This document shows, in pieces, positions 10,203 to 21,000 of a DNA stretch of 64,000 bases (position 1 is its first letter; each line of letters opens with the position of its first letter). The stretch is from Chloroflexota bacterium (lineage in GTDB: Bacteria > Chloroflexota > Anaerolineae > B4-G1 > SLSP01). Below the pieces are notes generated by a model that worked only from the letters and a program-made list of their open reading frames with translations, ran no database searches and had not been told where the DNA came from. Made by a program: the position numbers and the translations under genes. The DNA is taken from NCBI GenBank assembly GCA_019873645.1, contig JAIOAX010000007.1, positions 90,944 through 154,943 of the forward strand, written 5' to 3'.

Positions 10203-11831
10203 ATGCTGGATTGGTACAAAGACGCGATCTTCTACGAAGTTTCGGTCAAAGCTTTTGCCGACAGCAACGGGGATGGCATTGGCGACCTGCGCGGGCTGAC
10301 CGGCAAGCTCGATTATCTGCGTGATTTAGGCGTGGATGCGATCTGGATGCTGCCGATCTTCCCCTCCCCACTGCGTGATGACGGCTATGATGTCGCCAAT
10401 TACATGAATATCCACCCCTATTACGGGACGCTGGAGGATTTCAAGGTCTTGCTCGACGCGGCACACAAGCGCGATTTGCGCATCATCGTCGAGTTAGTGG
10501 TGAACCATACCTCGGATCAGCATCCCTGGTTTCAAGCCTCGCGCGATCCGCAGCATCCCGAACACGCGCGTTACCGGGATTGGTACGTGTGGAGCGACAC
10601 TGATCAGCGCTACACCGGGACGCGCATTATCTTTCTGGACACCGAGCCGTCCAACTGGACGTTTGATCCCGTGCGCGGGCAGTACTTCTGGCACCGCTTT
10701 TTCAGCCATCAGCCGGATTTGAATTATGACAACCCCGAAGTGCAGCGGGCGATGCTGCGCGTGGTGCAGTACTGGATTGACCTGGGTGTGGACGGCTTTC
10801 GCATTGATGCGCCGCCGTACCTGTATGAGCGTGAGGGCACGAACTGCGAGAACCTGCCGGAGACGCACGCCTACCTCAAACGCCTGCGCGCTTTTGTGGA
10901 TGCCTACGCGCCGGGCACATTCTTGCTTTCGGAAGCCAACATGTGGCCTGAAGAGGTCATTCAATACTTTGGCAATGGTGATGAAGTGCACATGAATTAC
11001 CACTTCCCGCTGATGCCGCGCATCTTCATGGCGTTGGCGAAGGCTGACCGTGCGCCCATCCTGGCGATTATGGCGCGCACCCCTGAATTGCCCGCGCCGT
11101 GCCAGTGGGGGACGTTCCTGCGCTGCCACGACGAGCTGACGCTGGAAATGGTCACGCCGGAGGACCGCGCCTTTATGTGGAATTTCTACGCGCCGGAACC
11201 GCGCATGCGGCTGAACCTGGGTATCCGGCGGCGGCTCGCGCCCTTGCTGGATAACGACCGCCGGCGCCTTGAAGTTGCCAACTCGATGCTGCTCACACTC
11301 ATTGGCTCGCCGTTCATCTATTATGGCGATGAGATCGGCATGGGCGACAATATCTGGCTGAATGACCGTGATGGCGTGCGCACGCCGATGCAGTGGGACG
11401 CCGGCCCGAACGCCGGATTCTCGGATGCACCTGCTGAACGGCTCTATGCACCGGTGATTGATGATCCCGTGTATGGCTACCAGAAGGTCAACGTTGCCGC
11501 GCAGCGGGCCGATGCAGGCTCGCTGTGGCACTGGATGCGGCGCGTGGTGCACATTCGCAAACAGCATCCGGTGTTTGGGCGGGGGACGCTGCGCTTCCTG
11601 GAGTCGGAAAATCCGGCGATTCTGGCCTATCTGCGCAGTGACGGCGCGCAGACGGTCCTCGTCGTCAACAACCTCTCCGCCGCGCCACAGAAATTTACCC
11701 TTGATCTGAACGCTTATGCCGGAAAAACTCCCCACGATTTGTTAGAGATCGTTACGTGGCCCCCCATTGAAACGCTGCCCTATCCTTTCTCCTTGCCCTC
11801 TTATGGCTATCACTGGCTGGCGCTGGCATAA
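10203..11831 (+). CDS. treS: GH13 trehalose synthase-like enzyme (maltose alpha-D-glucosyltransferase)
   Basis: [64 protein letters not shown]; catalytic regions [37 protein letters not shown]. Length and motifs are TreS-like. Confidence 0.88.
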   Translation: MLDWYKDAIFYEVSVKAFADSNGDGIGDLRGLTGKLDYLRDLGVDAIWMLPIFPSPLRDDGYDVANYMNIHPYYGTLEDFKVLLDAAHKRDLRIIVELVVNHTSDQHPWFQASRDPQHPEHARYRDWYVWSDTDQRYTGTRIIFLDTEPSNWTFDPVRGQYFWHRFFSHQPDLNYDNPEVQRAMLRVVQYWIDLGVDGFRIDAPPYLYEREGTNCENLPETHAYLKRLRAFVDAYAPGTFLLSEANMWPEEVIQYFGNGDEVHMNYHFPLMPRIFMALAKADRAPILAIMARTPELPAPCQWGTFLRCHDELTLEMVTPEDRAFMWNFYAPEPRMRLNLGIRRRLAPLLDNDRRRLEVANSMLLTLIGSPFIYYGDEIGMGDNIWLNDRDGVRTPMQWDAGPNAGFSDAPAERLYAPVIDDPVYGYQKVNVAAQRADAGSLWHWMRRVVHIRKQHPVFGRGTLRFLESENPAILAYLRSDGAQTVLVVNNLSAAPQKFTLDLNAYAGKTPHDLLEIVTWPPIETLPYPFSLPSYGYHWLALA

Positions 11832-11864
11832 GTCTGACCTGAATTCAAGCGTATACAACGAGTA

Positions 11865-11894
11865 CAACGCAGGGGTGAAAGCACCCCTGCGTTG
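11865..11894 (+). terminator. Strong hairpin after treS, terminator candidate
   Basis: Perfect 13-bp stem caacgcaggggtg-aaag-cacccctgcgttg; no clean U-tract follows. Confidence 0.6.
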
Positions 11895-12036
11895 CTGTAT
11901 TTGAAAGTTGTTACACAACTGCCACATAACTACCACATAACCCAAATGGTAGACTGAGCATAAATCTGCTATAGTGTAGTTGGGAATAATGGTTATGAAA
12001 TTATTTGTATGCGCAGCAGGGGATGGAGGCGTAATA

Positions 12037-15000
12037 ATGAATCGCAGTGCTTGTTCGAGAAGATTTTTGAGTGTTTTTCTAGCCCTTATGCTTGTAGTAA
12101 GCGGGATCACCACATTAGCACCGGCGACGCCGGTCGCGGCGGCGGGGATTTTGACGGTGTCGGTACGCAATCTCGCCGGCGAGCCGCTCAACGCCTACAA
12201 CCTGGTGGTGGACTCCAACATCAACGGTATGTCTACCGCCTCGCCCTCGGTGGCGACGGTCATGGTGCGGTTTTGTAACACCGGCGATGCGCCGCTCACC
12301 AACGTGACAGGTTACATCGGCGACTTCGACACCAACAAAGATGGCAACATAACGACCGATGACTTTACAGTTGGCATTTATCCGCCACGCAACACTAGCG
12401 ACGCAGGGTTTAGTACGCAACACCCGGCTTTGATGGACATCACACCGACCACGTATCGCTTTCAGCATATCGGCGGGGCGTTGGGAACCGCCGATGGCGC
12501 GCGCTATATGGGGACGCTAACGGCCGGGGAATGTCGGTATCAATACTGGCACTTCACCTATCCGCTTTGTGAGGGCAATCTCGCCGCTCCTTGCCAGAAA
12601 ACCAATCCCCTCGCCAGCGCCACCTGGGGCGAATCGGTCAAGCCGCAGGATGACCTGTGGTTGACGTTCGATACCTGGGCCACCTCCGATCAATATCCAC
12701 TGGCCAGCGGCGTTCCCAACGACAGTTGGAAGATGACGATGCGCAACGAGATCTCGGCAATGGCGAACAAAATTCAGCCGAATCCCGATGGCATTTGGTT
12801 CAACACCGACCCCAACACTATCCGCCCCGGCGGCGTGATCACGACGAACGGCGTGTTGTACGAGTTCGGCAACATCAACCAGGGTTTCGACAACGACGGC
12901 GATATGATACCGGACTATAACGCCTGGGCGCAACCGGTCGGTAATGCGGATTTCGACCCCTCCTGCTTCCGCCTGATTCGCACCACTGGCTACCTGGACA
13001 TTAGCCGCAGCGGCGGCAACCCCAATATGATTTTGCCCTTCACGGATAAGCTCTATTTCACCAACCTGCCGCCCGACAACACCGGCGTGCGTGGCTATGT
13101 GCATTACACCTTCCTGGCATTAGGCGGGCCGTGTAATGTGGCGCTGTCGCCGTATCAGGAAGTGGCTTCCGGGCGCGATAACGAGAAGTTCAATGCAGAC
13201 TATGGCAAGGGGCCGGATCCATTGTCCACACCCTTGACGGAAATGACGATTTCCAAGAACGGGCCGGCTTCGGTAGCGATGAATACCACCTATACCTACA
13301 ATATCCCCTTTGCCAACCCCGGCAGCCAGGATATCGGCATTACGTTGAGCAGCGGTTTTGGCGTGGAGATGCCATTGGGCATTGTAGATAAGGTGCCCGC
13401 CGGTCTGCGCTACGTCTGCGGTTCGGCTTCGGCGAGTTTTACTAACTACTCTGGTTCGTATCGCAAATTGTTCTCCAATGACGGAGTGACGTGGAAAGAA
13501 TCAACTGTTGCCAATAACTCGGATATATTCTACGCTGGGTCGCCTATGTTCCCCGGCACGAATTGCCCTACTACGAATCCGCAAAGTACAACTTCCGCTC
13601 CCATTTATATCCGCTGGGAGTTGACTGCGCCCCTCCCCAAGCAGAACGGCGCGACGGTGAGCAGCGGGGTAGCGACATTCCAGGCGCGGGCCGAGGCGGC
13701 GACGTTTATCAGCGGCGGCGGTTCGCCCGTGGTGACCAATGAAGCGTGCGCGAAACTGGCGACGGCAGGGGTGAGCCTGGCCTGCGGCAGCACGACGACG
13801 TTGATTCAGGGCACGAATAGCATCGGCAACTTTGTTTGGCGCGACCTGGATAAGGATGGCGTGCAGGATGGCGGTGTTGAGATCGGCATTCCTAACATCA
13901 ACGTGAAATTGTATTGGGACCAGAACGGCAATGGCGCATTTGACGCTACCGACGTCTTCTTGTTTCAAACCTCAACCGATAGCAATGGACTGTATTGTTT
14001 AGGCGCGGGCGCGGATAATACTTGCAACACTGCTGATGATACATTGCCAGACGCCAAGTACGTGGTGGTGATAGATAGCAATGACACCGATTTGCCGGCC
14101 GGATATGTGCTGACGACCCGCAAAGTCATCCCGATTGACCTGGATTCGGCGCAGACCAATCCGTCGCGCGTTTATAACGACACCGCCGACTTTGGCTTCG
14201 GCCCGGTGTTGACGTTGGACAAAGCGCTCACTTCGTCCAACCCGGCGTATGTGGGCGAGAATGTGCAGTTCAAGCTAGACCTGGTCAATACCTTGCCCGG
14301 AACCAGCGGTGGGTACTGTCAGTATCGCGCCTGGGCCGGGGAGGTGAGTGCCGGTACGCCCGCCACCGATTCGCCCCCCTGGGTTGCACCCAATAATGCT
14401 GTGGGGTCTTATGATGAAGCGTATGCGACCCTCACACTGGGCACGAATACGGACAAACTGGGTCTCAGCCGATTCAACACCGGCTCTACCACCGGGGGCA
14501 ACATCTCGAAAGTAGAGTTGTGGATTTACTTCAGAGAAATGGCAGAATTTCAAGATGCCTCCCAGGATGACCGGGTTTTTGTCCAGCCCTATTATGGTAA
14601 TGCGGTTTTGGGGACGTCGGTGCAATTAGACTTCAACTATTTCAACCAGACTGCGCCGGCTAACTATCTCTATAAGCTGGATGTGACCAGTCGGCGGAGC
14701 TGGACGCTGGCGGATTTTGCCCCGGGAACAGCCTTGACTGAGCTGGAGATTTCCGGCACAAAAGGGAACGCTTCGATTAAAGGCACGATTGGCGTAGATG
14801 CGGCAATGTACGTGATTACCACCGACCGCACCGACTGTGGTCAGGAGGGTGTCATTGCGACCTTGCCGGTCACGGATACTTATGACGCCGACCTGTTGGA
14901 GTTTGTCGCTGCCGACCCGCCGGCCTCGGCGGTGGTGGTTAAAGGGACTGCGCCGAACTCAACCGGCACCATCACCTGGACCAATGTTGGGCCGCTCTAT

Positions 15001-18000
15001 CCGGGTGAGGCGAACTCCATTTTGGTGACGTTCAAGGCGCTGGCGACAATTGCTTCACCAGGTACCACCAACTATGCAGCGGTGAGAAATGCGAAATTCG
15101 ATACCGGCCGCCCGGTAAATCAGGTCGAGGACTCAGCGCAGGCTTATATCCAAACGCCTAGCTCCATTGCAGGCACAATATGGGCTGATACTGACGAAGA
15201 CGGTTGGACAGGGACATCGCCTAATATGACCAGCAAAGAGAGTGGCGAAGCGGGTATTCCCAATGTAGAAGTTGAGTTATGGGCTTGTGTCAACAATACG
15301 ACAGGTTTGCCTATGACCGTGGCGCAAGCGGCCAGTAATAAACCCTGTGAAGATATCGCTAACAATGGTACCTGGACATTGATGACCGTCACTCGCACGA
15401 ACACACTCGGCAATTACAAATTCTCCGGCTTGCGCGATGGCTTCTATAACATCAAAGTGGATACCAGCACGCTGCCGGCCGGCTTCACCTTGCAAACCGG
15501 CGAGGCGAACAACTATACCGGTGGGGCGTCGGGGATTAACTCTGGTTTTGATACCTACTGGTCTTCCCCAACGGCAAACCTGAGTGATAGCAACTTTAAT
15601 CCGCTCAGCGCCGAGAATGTCACGCGGATTGATTTTGGCTTTACCAATCCCGCCGGCACCAACGGCGGCGTCTTTGGCTACATCTGGAACGACGCTGACA
15701 ACGGCGGCTATAACGACTGGGATGCCACTGAAACGCCCATCCCCGGTGTAGACGTTTATCTGTGCTTGAGCTCGGCAACACCGCCTTGCACCTCAAGCAA
15801 TGCAGTGGCGACTGCTACGACGAATGAGTTTGGCTTCTATAGTTTCAATCGCGCAGCGGGGAACTACATCATCGGGGTGGATTCCAACGACCTGCCCGGA
15901 ATGACCCAATCTGCCTCGCCGGATGACACCGTCGGCACATGCGACCCCTCCAATTGCAACGGACAGAAAACCACTTTTGCCATTCCCGACGACAATCTGG
16001 CCGGAGCGTATAATTTCGGCTACACCGGCGGCCTGAAAATCGGCGATACTGTGTATGTGGACTGGAACAGTGACGGTTCGCAGAACGCAACCACTGAAGA
16101 AGGCATCGGCGGCGTGACGGTCTACCTTTACCGTGACATTGATGGCGATGGCGTGTTGGATGCCGGTGAACCGTTGCTGGCGACGACGGCGACGCTCTAC
16201 AACATCATTGACGGGTATCTCGATGTCAACAACGATGGCAGTATTACCTCAGCCGACGATGGGATGATTCAAGGCTATACCATCATTGATGGCGCGGTGG
16301 ATACTGATCGCAATGGAACGATTGGCGCGGGGGATACCGGAACACTCGGCGGTTACACTGTGATCAATGGCCGTTTGGATGTCAATGGCGGCGGAGTAGA
16401 TACAACAGATGATGCCAGCAAGCTGGGATGGTACGAATTCACCAAGCTGGCCGGCAATAACAATAAATACATTGTCGTCGTCAACGAAACCACCATTCCG
16501 TCAGGCTATGTCCAAACTGGCGACCCGGATGAGTCGGGAATGTGCGTTACCTGTGACGCAATGGATCCGCTGACCTTGGGGACATCAGATTATCTCGCGG
16601 CGGACTTTGGTTACAGGCCCACCGGTACAGCCTCCATCGGCGACCGCGTGTGGAAAGATAACGATGCCGATGGGGTGCAAGATACGTATGAAGTCGGCAT
16701 CGGCGGTGTGGCGGTGTATCTGTACCAGGATCAGGATAGCGACGGCGTACTTGATCCTGAGGACGCGGTTGTTATTGAGACGACCACGACGATTAACTAT
16801 CAGGTAGTGGATGGTTGTATTGATATTGACGGCGACGGCGTCTTTTGTAGCGATACCGGGGATGCGGCCATGGCGGGCACTGGACTGATGGGCGTCAAAG
16901 TCTATGGCGGCCGGCTGGATATGGATGGCGATGGCCGGGTGGCCTACAAGGTTATTGATGGCGCGATTGACATCAATGGGGATGGCACTATCACCACGGC
17001 GGATGATTTCCCCTCACTCTATGGCAAGCGCATCATTGATGGACGGGTAGACTTCAACAACGATGGTCTTGTCACTACGGCTGACGATACCGGGGTTGGT
17101 CAGGACTACCTGGGCTATCGGGTCATTGATGGTTATCTTGACATTGACAATGACAATGCGACCGCGCCGGATACTGGCGATGATAGCGATTGGGCAGTCC
17201 CCGACGAGGGCGACGACGGCACATATTTCGGCTATGCCGTGATTGACGGCAAGCTGGATATGAATGGCAGTGGCACAGTGACTACCGCTGACGATAGCAG
17301 TGCTCTGATCGGCATGTACCAGTTCACCAGGCTGCCGGCTGGTAGTTTCATCGTCAAAGTTGAAAACTCTAACTTCGATCAGGTCGGCGACCCCCTCTAC
17401 GCCTTACAACAGACCAACATCCAGACGCCGCCCGGCATAGAGAACCAACACAAAGTCACACTGACCACCGGGCAGGCTTACACCGCCGCCGACTTCGGTT
17501 ACACCAACGGCGCGATTGGCGACCTCATCTGGCAGGATAATAACGGCAACGGCTCATGGGACACGGGCGAGCCGGGCATCTCTGGCGTCAGGGTCTGGCT
17601 ATACATTGACCAGAACAATAACGGCATCTACGACGCCGGAACCGACACTCCGTATGACTATGACGGCAACGGCACAGCGGGCAACCTGGGCGACAGCGTG
17701 ACGACCGATAGCAGTGGCATCTACCGCTTCATTGGCCTGCCCGCGAGCGCGACTGATAAGCCTTACCTGGTGGTGATTGACCCCGCCATGTTCACCAGCG
17801 GGCAGCCGTTGGATAGCACGAAGTTCACCCTCACCTACGATCCTGACGGTCCAACGTGGGACACCAGCATTACACCGCGGCCTACCTATCCGCCGTGCGG
17901 TACAGGCGTGGGCTACGACAAATGCAACAACGTCTCTCAAGTCCCGCTGCTCCTGGGGCAGATGGACTACGGCCAGGACTTCGGCTACCAGCCGCTGCTG

Positions 18001-21000
18001 GCTATCGGCGATACCGTGTGGATTGATACGAATGGCAACGGCGTCCGCGATACGGGCGAATCCGGCATCGCCAACGTGAATGTGTACCTGTGTTCCGACG
18101 CGGCGTGCGCGACAAAACTGCGCACCACGTCCACTGACCTGGACGGGTTGTACTCATTTGGCGGCCTGAGCGATAACACCACGTACTATGTGATGGTGGA
18201 AACCAATCGCACGACGGACCCGGATTTCCCGGCGAACCTGACCAATACCTACGACCCCGATGGCACAAACAATGCGGTGACGCAGGTCTCCACCAGCGGC
18301 GGCAAAGTGACCACCGTGGGGACGCTGAGCGGTTGCGGTGTGACGCAAGATTGCGCGCTCAAAGCGGATTTCGGCTTCCAGTACACCGGCTCGGCCAGCA
18401 TCAGCGGCTATGTCTTCAACGATGTGGGCAACAACGGCGGAACGCCGGGCGTGGGGTACGTGCCCGGCACGGATATTCCGATTGCCGGCGTGCCGGTCTA
18501 TCTCTGGTCAACGTGCGGGCCGGATGGTGTGTGCGGCAACAGCGATGATGTGACGATGCTGGTCGCGGAAACCACCACCGCTGTCGATGGCAGCTACTCG
18601 TTCACCGGACTGCGGTCGGATACGTACCGCGTGGCGGTGGGCGCCAGCGCGCCGCAACTCAAGGAGATGACGCTCACATACGAACCGGATGTGGTGGATG
18701 GCTACTGCAACACCTCCGGCGATAACTGTAATGTCAATACCACGGTCGTCATCGGGGCGAGCGTTACGAACAAGAACTTTGGCTTCTATGCTGCCATTGA
18801 CTACGGCGACCTGTTGGATTCTTACCGCACGACCACAGCGTATGGCGGCGCGGGGCATATCATCCCGACCGGCTCCACCCTCTATCTGGGCGCCGCCCGC
18901 CAGACCGAAGCCAATGGCCGTCCCACCTTCGACGCCACGGGTGAGGGCAACGAAGAGGATGGCGTAACCTTTAAGCCCGGTCAGGTCTATCGGGGCGGCA
19001 ACACACTCACCTTCGAGGTGACCATTGCCGGCGCCAATGGCTATCTGGTCGCGTTCTTCGACTGGAATGGCGACGGCGACTTCGCCGACGCTGGCGAGAT
19101 TGTGAACTTTGCCAATCAGGCTGCCGGCACCCGCGATTACACGGTCAATGTGCCGGCGGGCGCGGATTCGGGCAGTATGCTCAACGCGCGCTTCCGGCTC
19201 TACGATAGCACGCAGGTGACTTCTTATGGCGCGGATGGGCTGGCGGTCAACGGCGAGGTGGAAGACTACCAGTGGAAGTTTGGCTCCATCGGCGACTACG
19301 TCTGGATGGACCTCGACCGCGACGGCTTCCAGGACGCGAGCGAGCCGGGGCTGCCCAACGTCAAGGTTAACCTCTACAAGAGCGACGGGACGACGCTGTT
19401 GGCGAGCACCTACACCGATAGCGCGGGACGTTACCGCTTCGAGACCCTCGGCGACGGCGATTACGTGGTGAAAGTAGATACCACCACATTGCCCAACGGT
19501 GGGACAAACATCGTCAACACCTATGACCCCGACCAGCCGGGCGGCGGCGACAGCGCCAGCGGCGTGATTGCGCTCGCGGCCGGGCAGCGGGTGGATACCG
19601 CCGACTTCGGCTACGCGCCCAGCGCGACCAAAGCCGCCATCGGCGACTATGTCTGGTCGGATGCGGATAACGACGGCATTCAGGACCCCGGCGAGCCGGG
19701 CATCGAGGGTGTCACGGTGGCGCTCAAGAATGCGGCAACCGGCGCGCTCATGGCCACGACGACCACAGACGCCGCCGGCCGCTACCTCTTCACCAATATT
19801 GACCCCGGCGAGTACATCGTGGATGTGACCGATACCGGCGGAAAACTTGCCGGCTACACGCTCAAGGTCGGCCCGCAGAGTAGCACCGACCCTACCGCGC
19901 CCATCAAGGTGCGCGCGGGCGATGTGTACCTGGAGGCAGACTTCGGTTACTACAAGAGCGGCCTGGGTTCCATCAGCAACCAGGTCTGGCTGGACTTCAA
20001 TGGCAATGGCTTGTTTGAAGGCGGCGAGACCGGTTTGAGCGGCGTGCAGGTGATGTTGATTAAGGACAGCGACGGCGACGGCGTCCGCGATGCGGGCGAA
20101 CCGGTCATCGCCACAGCGGTGACGGCGGCGGATGGCGCGTATACCTTCACCGGCTTGCCGCTGGACTACGGCAGCGGCAACGCCAAGTACCTGGTGGTCG
20201 TGGGCGATACAAACGTCGCGCTCCGCGACTACATCAAGACCACCGGCGCGAGCGCGACCGCCGATAGCTATAGCAAGAGCGAGCCTTACGCAGTCACGCT
20301 GAGCAGCGGGACGCCCACCAACGTCACCGCCGACTTCGGCTACCGCTATCCGCTCAACGTCAACGGGCTGATTGGCGACCGCGTCTGGTTCGACCTCGAC
20401 GGCGACGGCGTACAGGATGAGGGCGAAGCCGGCATCCCCGGCGTGACGGTGTACCTGTGTACGTCCAGCCCGTGCGGCAGCGGCAACGCCATCCGCACAA
20501 CCACCACCGATGTCAACGGCAATTACTACTTCCCCAGCCTGCCCGCCGGGACGTACTATGTGGCGGTGGACACCTCCACGCTCAAGGGCGGCGTCACGGT
20601 CAATACATTCGATGACGATACTGACTATGATAGCGAGAGCGGCGCTATCAACCTGGCGGCCGGGCAGACGTATGTGGGCGCGGACTTTGGGTACGATTAC
20701 GCCACGGCTGGTCACAGTATCGGTGACAAAGTCTGGCGTGACGATAATACCAACGGGCGCGATGATGAGTCCACGACCGGCATCTCCGGTGTCACGCTGG
20801 CCTTGTACAAAGATAACAACAGCGATGGTCTGTTGGATAGCGGCGATACGCTGTTGGCGACGGACACTACTGACAGCAGTGGTATCTATGGCTTCAATGG
20901 GTTGCCCGCTGGCGACTACATCGTGGATGTGACTGACGAGTACGGTGTGTTATTTGGCTATCGCCAAACGGCAGGCAACGATCCCTGGCCTGTGCTCATC

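Noticed and set aside
10494-11735. 413-aa minus-strand ORF opposite treS
   Set aside because: Composition artefact of antisense to a GC-rich gene with conserved catalytic motifs on the plus strand.
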